DNA of 64,000 nt from Dipteris shenzhenensis (lineage: Eukaryota > Polypodiophyta > Polypodiopsida > Gleicheniales): assembly GCA_047967505.1 (NCBI GenBank), contig CM106538.1; one strand, 5' to 3'. A model generated the notes under the pieces. That model searched no databases and was not told the origin of the DNA. It saw only the letters and a list, made by a program, of their open reading frames with translations. Below are positions 35,300-46,400 of this stretch, piece after piece. The position numbers were made by a program, and so were the translations under genes. The first letter of the stretch is position 1. Every line of letters begins with the position of its first letter.

Positions 35300-36060
35300 T
35301 GTTGAGATTGACATCTCCAGGCCTCCACAGGGCGCGCTCCTGCACCCCACCAGCTCCCACGCGACAGGGCCGAAGCAGGGGGACAGAGGGGGTAGACCAG
35401 GCCGACCAGCCCCTGGCCGACCAGCTGGTCGGCCCAGTTGGCTGACCGACCAGCTGGTCGGTCTAGGCCAACTAGACCGACCCTCTACCCTGGCCTTCCC
35501 TATATAAGGGCCCTCCCCCTCCTCATTTCACTCACCCACTCCAGCAGCTCCTCAGGGCTTCAGTTATTGCCTGCTCCTGGCCGTCCCTACCTGAGCCCCT
35601 TAGCTGCCCTGTTGGCTGCCCACGCTCCCTCTGCAGATCCCTCATTCTTTTCCAGGCTCCTCCTGCCTCCTCGCTCCAGGCTCCTCCAGTCTCCTTGTTC
35701 CCAGGCTCCTGCCTCTTCGCTCTAGGCTCCTCCAGCCTCCTCGTTCCCAGGCTCCTGCCTCCTCGCTCCAGGCTCCTCCAGCCTCCTCGTTCCCAGGCTC
35801 CTGCCTTCTCGCTCCAGGCTCCTCCAGCCTCCGTGCTCTCAGGCTCCAGCCTCCTTGTGCCCCTATCCTCTGCTCCAGTTCAGCCCCTTCTGCAGCTCCT
35901 GTTTCTCATCCTGTTCAGGACTCCTTGTATTACAGTTGCTGCCCTGGTTTATGGGCTGAGTTACAGCAGATCTGTTTGTGGCACATCTTGTTGTCTCTAG
36001 TGTTCTCTGTGTGATTCTGTAGCTTCAGTTTGCTTACATCTTCCGCTGCCACTTTTAACA
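35300..36060 (+). repeat. Copia 5' LTR
   Basis: 761 bp, TG...CA. A TATA-like TATATAAGGG lies at about 35,512-35,521. From 35,553 onward it matches the 3' LTR at 37,994-38,502 with only scattered differences. Confidence 0.93.
35655..35850. repeat. ~45-bp minisatellite inside the copia LTR
   Basis: Units alternate AGGCTCCTGCCTCCTCGCTC and CAGGCTCCTCCAGCCTCCTC, about four times. The same array is in the 3' LTR at about 38,095-38,290. Confidence 0.9.
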
Positions 36061-36073
36061 TGGTATCAGAGCA
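36061..36073 (+). other. Primer binding site (tRNA-iMet type)
   Basis: TGGTATCAGAGCA begins at the base after the 5' LTR. It is complementary to the 3' end of plant initiator tRNA-Met, the usual primer for plant copia elements. Confidence 0.93.
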
Positions 36074-36312
36074 CCAGAATACTCTCTGATCTTGGAGCTC
36101 CTGTATTGATGAAGTTGAAGGAGCTTGTCCTCGTCGGCAACTCTCTTTCCCGCTGACTACAGAGCTCTCTTCTTCCCCTTTTTTTTTTTTTTTTTGCTGC
36201 CTTTCTCTTGTCGGCAGCCCCGTTCTAGATTTCGATCTGCTCACCAGCACCTATTCTCCTGGTCGGCTGTTCTCTTCAGCCCCTGGTTGCTGTCCACTCC
36301 CTGGTTTCAGTC

Positions 36313-38036
36313 ATGGCTGCTGAAACAAAGGATTCTGCTCCGGATCTTCGCGTTCCCCCTATGTCCAGCTTCTTTCAAGAGTCTGACAAGCCTGTACGCA
36401 TCCCCACTCTTCCTACATTTCCAGATGCTCGGCAGTTAGATGGGACCAACTATTCACTTTGGAAAATTCAGATGGCATCTGTATTGATCTTGCCGAGTTT
36501 GTTGATCCTGGGATCCCTCGTCCGTCTCCTGAGGAGGATCCACATGCTTCTCTTATCTGGGACAAATTGAATGCTCGTGTGCGCTCGTTCATCTTTCTCA
36601 ATTGTCAACCAGGGGTTCTCAATCATATCAAGCACCTTACTTCTGCACGTGCTATTTGGGAATTTCTTGATGGCATGTACCTTCGCGTCACTCCCATGAA
36701 ACGTATCTCCTTGGAAGTTCAGCTTCGTCGCCTCGATCCGGCTACTTCCTCTTCCATACGGGACCACATCAATAAAATGCAGAGCATGCATCAGGACATC
36801 CTCCATGCAGGCAAGGCTATCTCCTCCGAAGATATGGCTATTACTCTCTTATCTCATGTTATTGCTGACAGTCGATACGCCGCATTCTATTCTTCTCTTA
36901 TTACCTCTGGCCGCCTCAGCACCATCACTTGGGAGGAACTTGTCCCCATGATGATGGATCAGGAGGAACAGTTCATTAAATCCTCTGATGGCCCTTCTGA
37001 GGCTCTTGTGGCCCACCATCCCAATCTTTATCTCTTTCATGAAGGACAGCTTCATACCTTCATCATTCTTTATGTGGATGATCTGATTCTTAGTGGGAGT
37101 CATACCAATCATATCCTTGCCATTAAAGTTGCTCTTCAAACTGAATTTGAGATGACGGATATGGGCCTCCTCCATTTTTTCTTGGGTCTCGAGATTTGGC
37201 AGACCAAGAGGGGGTATTTTGTCTCTCAGCAGCGCTATGTTCACGAGCTCCTCGAAACTTTCCACATGGCTGACTGTCGGCCCATCACTTCTCCCATGGA
37301 TCCCAACTCTAAACTCTCTGCTTCTGGGTCCACTGCTTATCCTGATGCCTCCCTCTACCGCCAGCTTGTTGGTTCTCTTATCTGGCTACTTAACACTCGA
37401 CTGGATCTCGGCTTCTCTGTCGGCATCCTCAGTACCTTTATGCAAACCCCTTCGCTTTCTCATTGGCAGGCTGCTCGACGTCTCCTCCGCTATCTTCAGG
37501 GGACCTCTACTTTCGGGCTCCTATATACTGCCGGTGGCTCCTCTCCTTCCCCGCTCACTCTCCGAGGTTGGAGTGACTCTGATTGGGCTGGCGACCCCGA
37601 TTCTCGCCGCTCTACCACGGGCTATGTTTTCTCCTTTGGCTCTGCGGCTATCTCCTGGTCCAGTAAACGACAACCCACGGTCGCCCTATCCTCCACCGAG
37701 GCTGAGTATCGTGCTATGTGTAGTGCCACCTCTGAGGCTGTGTGGCTTCGGCGCCTTCTTCTCGATTGTGGTTTTCAGCAACACGCTCCTACCACACTTT
37801 TTTGTGACAATCAAAGCTGTATCGTCCTTGCTCGCAATCCGGTCTTCCATGCTCGGACAAAACACATCGAAATTCAGTACCACTACACTCGGGAGAAGGT
37901 TCTTGACGGTACCATTTTGCTCCTCTTTAGCACCACTACCGACAACGTCGCCGACATTTTCACCAAACCTGTTTCCTCTCCCCTTCTCCAGTGTCAGGGC
38001 TTCAGTTATTGCCTGCTCCTGGCCGTCCCTACCTGA
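36313..38036 (+). pseudogene. Copia gag-(deletion)-RT-RNase H fusion frame
   Basis: Gag begins at ATG 36,313 and reads to NYSLWKIQM near 36,475. It then shifts into the long frame 36,459-38,036 (525 aa): gag to about residue 180 (IRDHINKMQS, WEELVPMMM). A direct switch to RT follows at FIILYVDDLILSG (about 37,060-37,100), then the conserved copia tail GLEIWQTKRGYFVSQQ, RQLVGSLIWL, SDSDWAGDPDSRRST, LSSTEAEYRAM, CDNQSCIVLARNP, HIEIQYHYTRE and ADIFTKP. Zinc knuckle, protease, integrase and the front of RT are absent, but the junction keeps the frame. The last ~14 residues are encoded by the 3' LTR. Confidence 0.9.
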
Positions 38037-38502
38037 GCCCCTTAGCTGCCCTGTTGGCTGCCCACGCTCCCTCTGTAGATCCCTCATTCTTTTCCAGGCT
38101 CCTCCTGCCTCCTCGCTCCAGGCTCCTCCAGTCTCCTTGTTCCCAGGCTCCTGCCTCTTCGCTCCAGGCTCCTCCAGCCTCCTCGTTCCCAAGCTCCTGC
38201 CTCCTCGCTCCAGGCTCCTCGAGCCTCCTTGTTCCCAGGCTCCTGCCTTCTCGCTCCAGGCTCCTCCAGCCTCCGTGCTCTCAGGCTCCAGCCTCCTTGT
38301 GTCCCTATCCTCTGCTCCAGTTCAGCTCCTTCTGCAGCTCCTGTTTCTCATCCTGTTCAGGACTCCTTGTATTACAGTTGCTGCCCTGGTTTATGGGTTG
38401 AGTTACAGCAGATCTGTTTGTGGCACATCTTGTTGTCTCTAGTGTTCTCTGTGTGATTCTGTAGCTTCAGTTTGCTTACATCTTCCGCTGCCACTTTTAA
38501 CA
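37994..38502 (+). repeat. Copia 3' LTR, 5'-truncated
   Basis: Matches 35,552-36,060. The first ~252 bp of the LTR and the polypurine tract are missing, and pol joins it at the shared microhomology TCAGGGC. Without its U3 start, this copy could not be reverse transcribed normally. Confidence 0.92.
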
Positions 38503-38556
38503 CCTTCGTCATGGCTGAGTTTGCCCTTCACCTCCGGAGTGCCGATAGAAACTTAG

Positions 38557-38741
38557 TATGAAGACTTTGTATAAATGGATGCTCAAGTATGTGTGGATGT
38601 GTGGATTTGTATGCGTGAGAGCGTACTTTTATACAATGGTCTACACCCATGTTGGGCGCTGATGATGTCAGTGGGGATGTCATAGTAGCTAGTCCCTTCT
38701 ATGCATGATGGAGTTTATGGTTCTCAATCTTATGAGTGACT
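38557..38741. repeat. ~185-bp direct repeat, right copy
   Basis: Right partner of 34,885-35,067, with a few substitutions. After TGAGTGAC the two copies diverge by a 14-bp difference and then share AACTGCAC. Confidence 0.85.
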
Positions 38742-38814
38742 CTCGTGAGATTGAAACTGCACTATGTTGTGTTTTTAGAGGATGAGTTTGGGAATGTTCT
38801 TGGATTCATCTAGG

Positions 38815-39370
38815 TATATATTAGTTATGAGGTCGAATGGCCAAGTGGGCTGAGTTAATGTATGAGTTTGATTTTGAGTTAGGTATCTTGAGAGGGCAAG
38901 CGTAATGTGGTAGCTGATGGGAATGTTAAGACAAATTGAGTTTTATTCAATTCTATAATGATTCCTAGAGTCCTAGAAGTTAGATGTGAGCATGATGCCT
39001 ACTATTTTTTGATATATGGAAGGAAGGGACTTCATGGTTGAAGTAGCTATAATAGGTGTGGAATCCATAGTTGATACACAAAATCTTTGTATTAATGATA
39101 CATCAATGGACGTTGGTGACTGTAGTGAGGTATTCCAAGTAGTTTCATGAAGAGAATGTGAAGCACCGAAGTTGGTGCTAGTGAAGCACCCAAGTAGAAA
39201 AAGTATACTTTAGAAAATGGTTATTTACTTAATACAAGTAGAGTGTGCGACCTACATGATAAAAACTTTAGATGCGAAATACATTTTGTAAAAGACTTCA
39301 TTATTTTGAAGAGAGAGTTCTTTTGGCCAAGTATGAGTAAGAATGTCCAAAATTATGTTGATAGTCACCA
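38815..39370 (+). pseudogene. Ty3/gypsy pol fragment, right part (RNase H end to integrase zinc finger)
   Basis: KWAELMYEFDFELG (about 38,840-38,885) continues the RNase H frame left at 34,865. At about 39,245-39,360 VCDLHDKNF and REFFWPSMSKNVQNYV match the gypsy integrase zinc-binding region 'H......H......FFWP.M...V..YV'. Stops and frameshifts are frequent. Confidence 0.8.
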
Positions 39371-39479
39371 CGAAATTTTGTTGACATAGGAGAAACAGGT
39401 AGAAAATTTTATAAGTGAATGTGTGTGTGTTGTGGGACTACCTCTAGAGCACACCTTGCTCAGGCCTTTGTCACTCACT

Positions 39480-40050
39480 TTGCTAGCTTAGATTCTTGCT
39501 CACAGGATGTTTTGTTGGCACTAAAGGAAGCCAAGGCCTTGCAACTTGAGGCACCTTTCAAAGAAGGGAACTCATTGATGCAATAAAATCGTGTGGTAAA
39601 TGGAAGTCTCTGGATTGGGATGGCTTCCTGTGGAGTTTTTTATTGCATATTGGGCTGCTCTCAAGCCTGTTTTGCTGCATATGATTAATTATGTTTGGGA
39701 AAATGAGCAACTGCTTGATGCTTGGAAGAAGGGTTTGTTCAAGATGCTCCCAAAGAAGCTAAAATCTCTGTGATTCATTTGCTGATACCCTTTACCCTCA
39801 TGCTAGTCATTTAGAAGGTGGTTCCCAAAATGGTGGTTGATAGAATTAAAGGTTTGCTGCATGATCGTCTTCATCCTACCCAATATGGCTTCATATCATG
39901 GATAATGTTGCTAATGCCTATGTTGGGATATAATATTCCAAGCACACTCAACAAGATGTACTTTTGTTGCAGGTAGACATTGCCAAAGCATTTGATACTG
40001 TACAAGGGACTTTTATCTATGCGCATACGCTTCCAATTTGTGAGGCCATC
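39480..40050 (+). pseudogene. LINE ORF2 fragment
   Basis: In shifted frames the sequence reads 'AIKSCGKWKSLDWDGFLW', WKKGLFKMLPKK, KMVVDRIKGLLHDRLHPTQYGF and VDIAKAFDT (to about 40,005). This is the L1-type RT pattern 'P..DG...EF', 'LIPK', 'R....L...I...Q.GF', 'D..KAFD'. It is broken by deletions and stops. Confidence 0.75.
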
Positions 40051-40239
40051 TTTCACTAGAGCAGGCACAAACTCACAAGGTCCTATATCCTTGCAGGGAA
40101 TACTAGCTAAATGGCCTTTCAGCCGTGTAACAGACCCTATTTTGCTTATGCCGCAATAGTTGCATCTCCACTTCTTGGAGCCGCCACCTCCTTTATAACT
40201 ATCCAGGAGCGAGACATGGACCCCTTAAGGATCTCTCGG

Positions 40240-40460
40240 CATTGAGGATGATGGAGAGGTGAGAAAGGATGGAGAGGTAGAAGGAGGATGGGGAGGTGAA
40301 ACAGGATGGAGAGGTAGGAGGAGGATGAGAGGTAGAAGGAGGATGGAGAGGTAAGAGAGGAGCGGTAGTGGAGGGATGGAGAGCTGAGAGCAGGCTGAGA
40401 TGGAGAGCAGCTGCCAGCCTGCATGATGGAGAGGATGGAGAGTAGGCTGCAGCCTATGGG
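40240..40460. repeat. GA-rich minisatellite (GGATGGAGAGGTAGAAGGA-like units)
   Basis: Around ten imperfect ~18-22 bp units. The long minus-strand ORFs across it (SSLSILHPP-like text) are artefacts of the repeat. Confidence 0.88.
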
Positions 40461-40699
40461 GTGGAGAGTAGCCTGCAAGATGGAGGGATCGAGAGGAGAG
40501 CAGGCTGTGGGTGGGTGTGAGGGCCCAGGAATCAAAGATGGAGAGAGGCTGGAGAGCAGCATCATGGGGGGCGGTGGAAACGACGACAGGATGCGACAAA
40601 TCTGCGAAAAACAGTTTAATCAAAAGAGGACAAAAAACAATGATTACGACTAGAAGAAACCTCGTTTCTGTTTCTGCGTTTTTGTTTCCAGGCTAGAAA

Positions 40700-41166
40700 C
40701 GGCTGTTTCTGGTAACTATGCTCGGCTTGCCCATCTTGTTCACATCCTAAGGAGACAGTCCTGCATTTTCTTTGGACTTGCTTGGCAATGCGTGATTTCC
40801 TTCCTAGAATGGGGATGTATCTTTTTGCTTGCTTTCCTGGCATCTCTTTTGGTAGGTAGTTTGGGAGATGCTTCTACACGGGACTGTGTTCAGTTATTCA
40901 GTTGGTGTCAGTATTCGGCTCTGTGGTCTTTATATCATGCCCGTGCCCATAACACTCAGTTTTGTGGGCACTTCTTTGTGGATGTTTATCGTTTTTTCCA
41001 TTCCTCCATGCATCACTCCCTTCAAGACACGCATTCTTTGGGAGATCTTCTCGGGTCTAGTTAGAAGTGTTTTTCCTCGGTTTTTATTTTGAGTAGTAGT
41101 TGCTCCTCGCTAGAGCAGCTATGAATGTACATTTTTCTTAATGAGATAGTCCTTTACAAAAAAAAA
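40700..41166 (+). pseudogene. LINE 3' end with zf-RVT and poly(A)
   Basis: CSACPSCSHPKETVLHFLW at about 40,718-40,775 is the zinc-binding pattern that ends plant LINE ORF2. An A-run (TTTACAAAAAAAAAAG, about 41,153-41,167) ends the copy. Together with 39,480-40,050 it may be one LINE interrupted by the minisatellite region. Confidence 0.72.
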
Positions 41167-41169
41167 GGA

Positions 41170-42345
41170 GTGTGTGTGTGTATGCACATCTTTGGATCGT
41201 GACTTGCGCCTGGGTGGTTCTTGGACAATGAACAAGCAGCAACTAGATGATGTTGTTCAGCAATGTTTTAGTGTACTGTTTGCCTCTTCTCCTTTGCTAG
41301 TGGGGATTGATGCCAGATTTGCTTTCCTCGTCACGTTTGTCCAATTCTCTCTTGTAATGAGGCAGCCTCATTGGAGTTGCTTTTCATAGATCAAGAGTGG
41401 AAAGGGGCCTTATTTGGATTGGAACACTCCAAATCCCCAGGTGGGATGGCCTCACAGCGGAAATTTTTGTTGAATTTTGGGATGAGATCAGTCCCATCTT
41501 ATTGTACATGATTAATGATGCTTGGCTCTCAGTCTATGCCTACTTCTTGGAAAAAGGGTTTGCTGCGTCTGATTCCCAAGAAGCCTCTCTGCAAATATTT
41601 GTCCAATTGGCACCCCATTACTTTGATGCTTGTCATTTACAAACTCATTTCTAAAATGCTGGTAATGCGTATAACAGATATTTTATACATAGGCTTACAT
41701 CCTGCGCAATATGGATTTGTGCCTCGTAGACAGATTATGCATAACATTGCAAATGCTTATGTTGATATAGAATATGCTAAGTATAATCAGGATGTCTTGA
41801 TCATGCAGATTGACATTGAAAAAGCCTTCGATACTATGAGATGAGACTTTATTGCTAATGTCATGCAGTGGTTAGGTTTTGGACCAAAGATGCAAAGTGG
41901 TTTATTGGCTGTATGAGGGCGGCATTCATCTTGTCTTTTATCTGATGCACTCTCTTCTCCATGGACATTGGGACGCTGAGCTCGTCAGGACTGCCCCCTC
42001 ATTGTTTTGCTTTTCCCATTGCCACTTATCCACTTTTGATGTATACGGAAGTTTTGGTGTCACACCAGCATCTGTATGGTATTCAATATCCCAAAGGTGC
42101 TCCATTTGTCTGTTAGGCCTATGCGGACGACTCCTTTCACAGTAATTCTGCATCTTATGCAAGCTCGACTTGTTTGGACATGCGGCTGGGTTAAGAGTGA
42201 ATTTTGCAAAGTCCAAACTCCTGCCGTTGCATGACCGTGATTGGCATCACATTTTATGGCCTGGGCTTGTATTGCCCTCTGATCAGAATGTGCATCCTTA
42301 GGATACCCCATTGGTTGGCACATTTCATTACCACAGGAAAGACTT
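41170..42345 (+). pseudogene. Second LINE ORF2 fragment (RT)
   Basis: In three frames: 'WDGLTAEIFVEFWDEI' (41,430), PTSWKKGLLRLIPKK and NWHPITLMLVIYKLISKM, then RITDILYIGLHPAQYGFVPRR and MQIDIEKAFDT (41,545-41,840). The AYADDS catalytic motif follows at about 42,118-42,135, after a stop, then LRVNFAKSKLL. It starts right after the poly(A) of the preceding LINE, a head-to-tail arrangement. Confidence 0.85.
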
Positions 42346-45290
42346 TGGGTATTACAATTTTATGCAAGTCGATGAAGCACTCATATGATGGGTGGGTCTA
42401 GGTTGGCAATGGGTCATTGAGAGGGTGAGCCCCCAAATGAGGAGGACCATGAGCAAAAGAACTAGAATCTTTTAAAGATGTAAAGGTTGTGGAATGTCGT
42501 AAGTTTTCTATGAGGCATTGTTAACCATTCTCAATACTTCCGAGAATTGGTGAGCTTGCTCACAAACTAGTTCTACTTTTCATGCTAGCTGGTTAAAGAA
42601 AGAAATAATAAAATTGAATTTTAGGTGAAAGGAAGAGGTTTTGATATATTTGATTGAATTGTTGGCTCTTCCGCACAGATCGAAAAGAGTTCTTGCTAGC
42701 TCTACTTTTCATGCTAGCTGGTTAAAGAAACAAATACTTGAAATTGAGTTTTTGGTAAAGGAAGAGGTTTTGATATATTTGATTGAATCATTGGCTCATG
42801 GATCGAAAATAATTCTTGATATAAAAGAAAAGTGTATCAGCAATTCAATAATATTTGTTAAGTGGAAGGATGGTTCAAAAGGGAGCACTATTTGGGACAG
42901 TAAGCAAGCTTATGAAAAGGTTTCTAGGTAGTGTTTCCAAGAACATCAACAAATTTTAATGAAAAGAGAATGTTTCATCACCTATAATGGCGATTAGGGT
43001 GGCTTACACCACTGAGAAGGTTATTATGCTCTACTGAGGGTTGTCACGCCTTGGAATTGGGGATAAGAGCTGTGAATCATGGGCTAAAACCACTGGAAAT
43101 GGAGGCTATGGATTTTAGGTGATCACTAGAAGTTAACGAGGGGGTACCTCTGTAAAAGGACCCTAGGGGGTGAATATGCTAGAAATTTCAGGCATGTATC
43201 ACTCTTGAGTCTTGACCTTGATAGCGTGCTAGACATGGAGGGTCTTGCTCAGAGATAGCTTAACCTATGCAGAAGAAGACCAAAGGAAGAACTTTGAACC
43301 AAAGGGAAGTACTCAAGTTAATCCAAGTTCTGTATGCACAAATGTCTCCCCCAAGAAACTCGGATCTGAGCTATTGAGTAGTAATAAAGGACTGCAAGAT
43401 AACTCATGTATGTTTCACCAAAATGTAGGTCAACTCATAAGAAGTACCTCACAGAAGTAGTGCGCTTGGTAACTCCATTTGTAATGCACCAAAATGTCAA
43501 TCAACTCATACTACGGTACTTGATACAAGTGCTCAAGACCTGCAGCAGACCTGCTGCCAAAACACTGCAGTATGAAGCCTCGAATATAGCTCCCAAATCT
43601 TCTTCTCAGGATGTGTGCTCCCTTTGTGGAGTGTCGGTGGGTATTTGGCAAGGGCATGACTGCCCCTTTTTATAGATGGGGTGTGGGCAGATCTGTCCCC
43701 TACAGCCTGGCCGACCAGCCTGTAAAATCGGACTAGCCAGCCCTGTTCTTGGCCAACCCCGCACCGGACCGAAGGTTGATTGCCATGTGGCAGTCGCCTT
43801 GTTTGTGACCTATGACTGACTCCACTGACTCGGTTATATGGCTAGGCAGCAGTCTGCTGGCTGCCCCGTGACTGGCGCCTGTAAAACTTCTCAGCCGTGT
43901 GCCATTGTTTGGCCTCCATACTGGTCCATATCAAGGGCTCTTCTCCACTTCCCTCTGCTGGCCTTTGTCCCCAGCCCATATTCTTTATCAGATGCTTCAT
44001 TTTGCAGATTTGCTAGCCTCTTCATATGCAGAAATATCCACGCTTCTTGCAGCCCATCTAGTGCTCTCTTCTCAAGCAGCCTATGCAGTCCACATGGCAG
44101 CTCTACATGGTGCTTCTACCCGTCTTTGCATCCCATGTGTCAGCCCATATGCTGTTCACATGGCAACCCACATTCTCAGAACCCACTGACCTAATATGCA
44201 GGTGCCATGTCCCTTTGCTATCCTTATATGATGGCTTACAGGTAGGACATCGAACCTTCTAGTATCCTTTACCAAAACCATCAGATGGTTAGTGTCAAAT
44301 CTTCAGAGGCTGCCCAAGAGCAAATTGCAAGTTCGGAAGCTCGCAGACGGTTTGCAGGTGAGAGATTGCGATTTGCAACCTGAAGGGTGATAGTCAGTCG
44401 TTTGCAGAGAGCAAGTGTGATTTGCAGACATGAATGCAGAGGCAATAGTTATCTGCCGATTGTCATGCACACAGGTGCACTTTCTGCATGCTCTGGTGAT
44501 TGCAATTTACATACACGAATGTTCATAGATTGACAATGCAGGCTGGCCTAGTTTGGAACTTGTGCATTTTTCTGGTAGCCAAGCTAAATTTATCTGTCTT
44601 GCTTTTTCAGCTTAAATTTAATTGTCTGGCTTTTCCCGCTTAAAAGAGGGCTCTAGTCGGTGCAATTTTCATCAGGGAGCTCATCAGCATATCTTGCTCA
44701 TCCTAGCTCTTGTTCCTGTCGGCTAGCCTGCTGCTTACCTCGATTTGCTTCCCTTGCAGATAATCGATCCTCTCTTTCTCAAATCACAAGTCCCAGAGCA
44801 TCGACTTTCTGTTCTCTACTTCAGGAATTGCAAGCTAGCTCTAGCTTAAAGTTCCTACCATGTATCCTTCAAACACTAACTACTACTCAATCGACTCTTG
44901 CGATGGCTGCCTAGTAGTATTTCAGCTGGAGTTAGTGTTCCACTCCTGTTATGCCCAGTGGTGGTTGAACCCAACTTTACGAGTGGGATCCTTATCTCAC
45001 AGAAGATTCTTGTATCAAGCTATTCAGAGTTGCATACGGAATTTTAGAATCAAGCGTCAATGATACAAGTAGAATCAGCTTTCTACCATTATGACTTCAC
45101 TCATCCAGCTTTTGAGTTGGCATTATACGTCAGGAAAAAGAAGGAAAAACAAGTGTATGTTGATGCCTGGCTAGCTTTCCCAAAGAATTGGCGTCTTTCA
45201 CAGGTATAGTTGCACTCAAAAGGCAAGGCATATATTTGTTGGTTAGACTCAAATTCGAAGCCTGTGATTTGGGTCGAGTTCACAAAAGTA
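42346..45290. other. No recognised gene
   Basis: Short ORFs only. A ~110-bp phrase (GTTCTTGCTAGCTCTACTTT...GAGGTTTTGATATATTTGAT) is imperfectly duplicated at about 42,560-42,655 and 42,690-42,785. The stretch 43,680-44,210 is somewhat GC-richer but non-coding by eye. Confidence 0.4.
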
Positions 45291-45293
45291 GTG

Positions 45294-45640
45294 AGGTGAC
45301 ACTTCTATCTGTGAATGCTTTTGAAAATTATTAAAAGCTTTACAATATAAAGATGACAAAAGGATCGATAGGTGACACTTCTATCTGTGAATGCTTTTGA
45401 AAATTATTAAAAGCTTTACAATATAAAGATGACAAAAGGATCGATAATTATGTCCAGGAAATTGAGGACTAGAGGAACAACCAAACAAAGATGACAAAAG
45501 GATCGATAGATGACACTTCTATCTGTGAACGTTTTCGAAAATTATTAAAAGCTTTACAATTTATTATAAAGATGACAAAAGGATCGATAATTATGTCCAG
45601 GAAATTGAGGACTAGAGGAACAACCAAACATGTTTTTTCG
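45294..45640. repeat. Tandem duplications of ~77 and ~140 bp
   Basis: A block from GGTGACACTTCTATCTGTGA to GACAAAAGGATCGATA occurs at about 45,294, 45,371 and 45,508. The follow-on phrase ATTATGTCCAGGAAATTGAG...CAACCAAAC occurs after the second and third. The third copy has an 8-bp insertion (ATTTATTA). Confidence 0.93.
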
Positions 45641-46400
45641 TAGATTACTGCAAGAATATTTGTTGAAAGTGCTTTGAAATTACGTTAGTACACTTATATG
45701 TTATGCTAAGATCTATGATGACACTATCACAGCCATGGATAATAATAAAGGGGAGGACTCGTGATTCTTTGAAAACAACCTTCATATTATTGCATGCTCC
45801 TACTGCTGCTGCTTTCACTTTATGATATTGAATTGTCAGAAAGTGGAGGAATCAAAGAGGACACAAGCACTAAAGAATAGCTTATGCTACGAGTACATGC
45901 AACCTGGGCATTTTGCTTGTGATTACTGTCCCAACTTTATGAGCAATCCATCAAAAAGCAAAGTTTTGTAAGTTCATGTAAAAACAAATCACTTTTATTT
46001 GAATATTGCATTCAAATGGTAGTGATTGCAATTGATCCAAGTTTAGCACTTTGTTTTTGGACCTCATGATTTAATTCACGTATCCGGATCTATTAGAGGA
46101 AAACTTGTGCCTGTTTGGCAAGGGGTCAACTCATGATTTCATTGATTCTTGTTTGGTGCATAAGCTCTAGATTCCAACTAAAGCACGTGACACTCGTATG
46201 TGGTTCTTTGACGCTATTGTTTTAAATGTTGAATTCAAATTAAGAATTATAGTGAAGTTTGTAAGTTACCTCTAATGAACTTGGATAAATCTGATGTAAT
46301 TTTTTAAAATGGGACCTTGTGTATCATTTGTTTTTTATAATTGCCCTTTTGCAATACCGTTGATAATGACAGTCAAGACTACAACGTTGAATGTTAACAT
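45400..46400 (+). pseudogene. Ty3/gypsy gag-protease fragment
   Basis: IDNYVQEIED (gag helix, about 45,585), then CYEYMQPGHFACDYC (about 45,880-45,925), a zinc knuckle whose second cysteine is tyrosine, then GSTHDFIDSCLVHKL (about 46,125-46,170), the protease 'DSG.THDFI' motif with the DSG changed. The order gag-knuckle-protease is right for gypsy. No RT follows. Confidence 0.6.

Larger units (their letters stand above)
35295..38507 (+). mobile_element. Nested copia element with internal deletion, target-site duplication CCTTC
   Basis: CCTTC at 35,295-35,299 and at 38,503-38,507 flanks an element that starts TGTTGAG (35,300) and ends TTTTAACA (38,502). It comprises a 761-bp 5' LTR, a tRNA-iMet-type primer site, a gag-RT-RNase H region lacking integrase and most of RT, and a 5'-truncated 3' LTR fused directly to the end of pol. 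The intact duplication shows that the deletions either happened after insertion or were carried by the inserting copy. Confidence 0.93.

Noticed and set aside
37219-38442. 407-codon plus-strand ORF
   Set aside because: It is the alternative frame of the copia RT/RNase H region and LTR. The 36,459-38,036 frame carries the real motifs.
40146-40623. Two long minus-strand Ser/Pro/Leu-rich ORFs
   Set aside because: They translate the GGATGGAGAGG-type minisatellite.
42641-42931. Possible chromodomain-like peptide (FVKWKDGSKGSTIWD)
   Set aside because: Only a short resemblance, no neighbouring integrase, and the region contains a local duplication.
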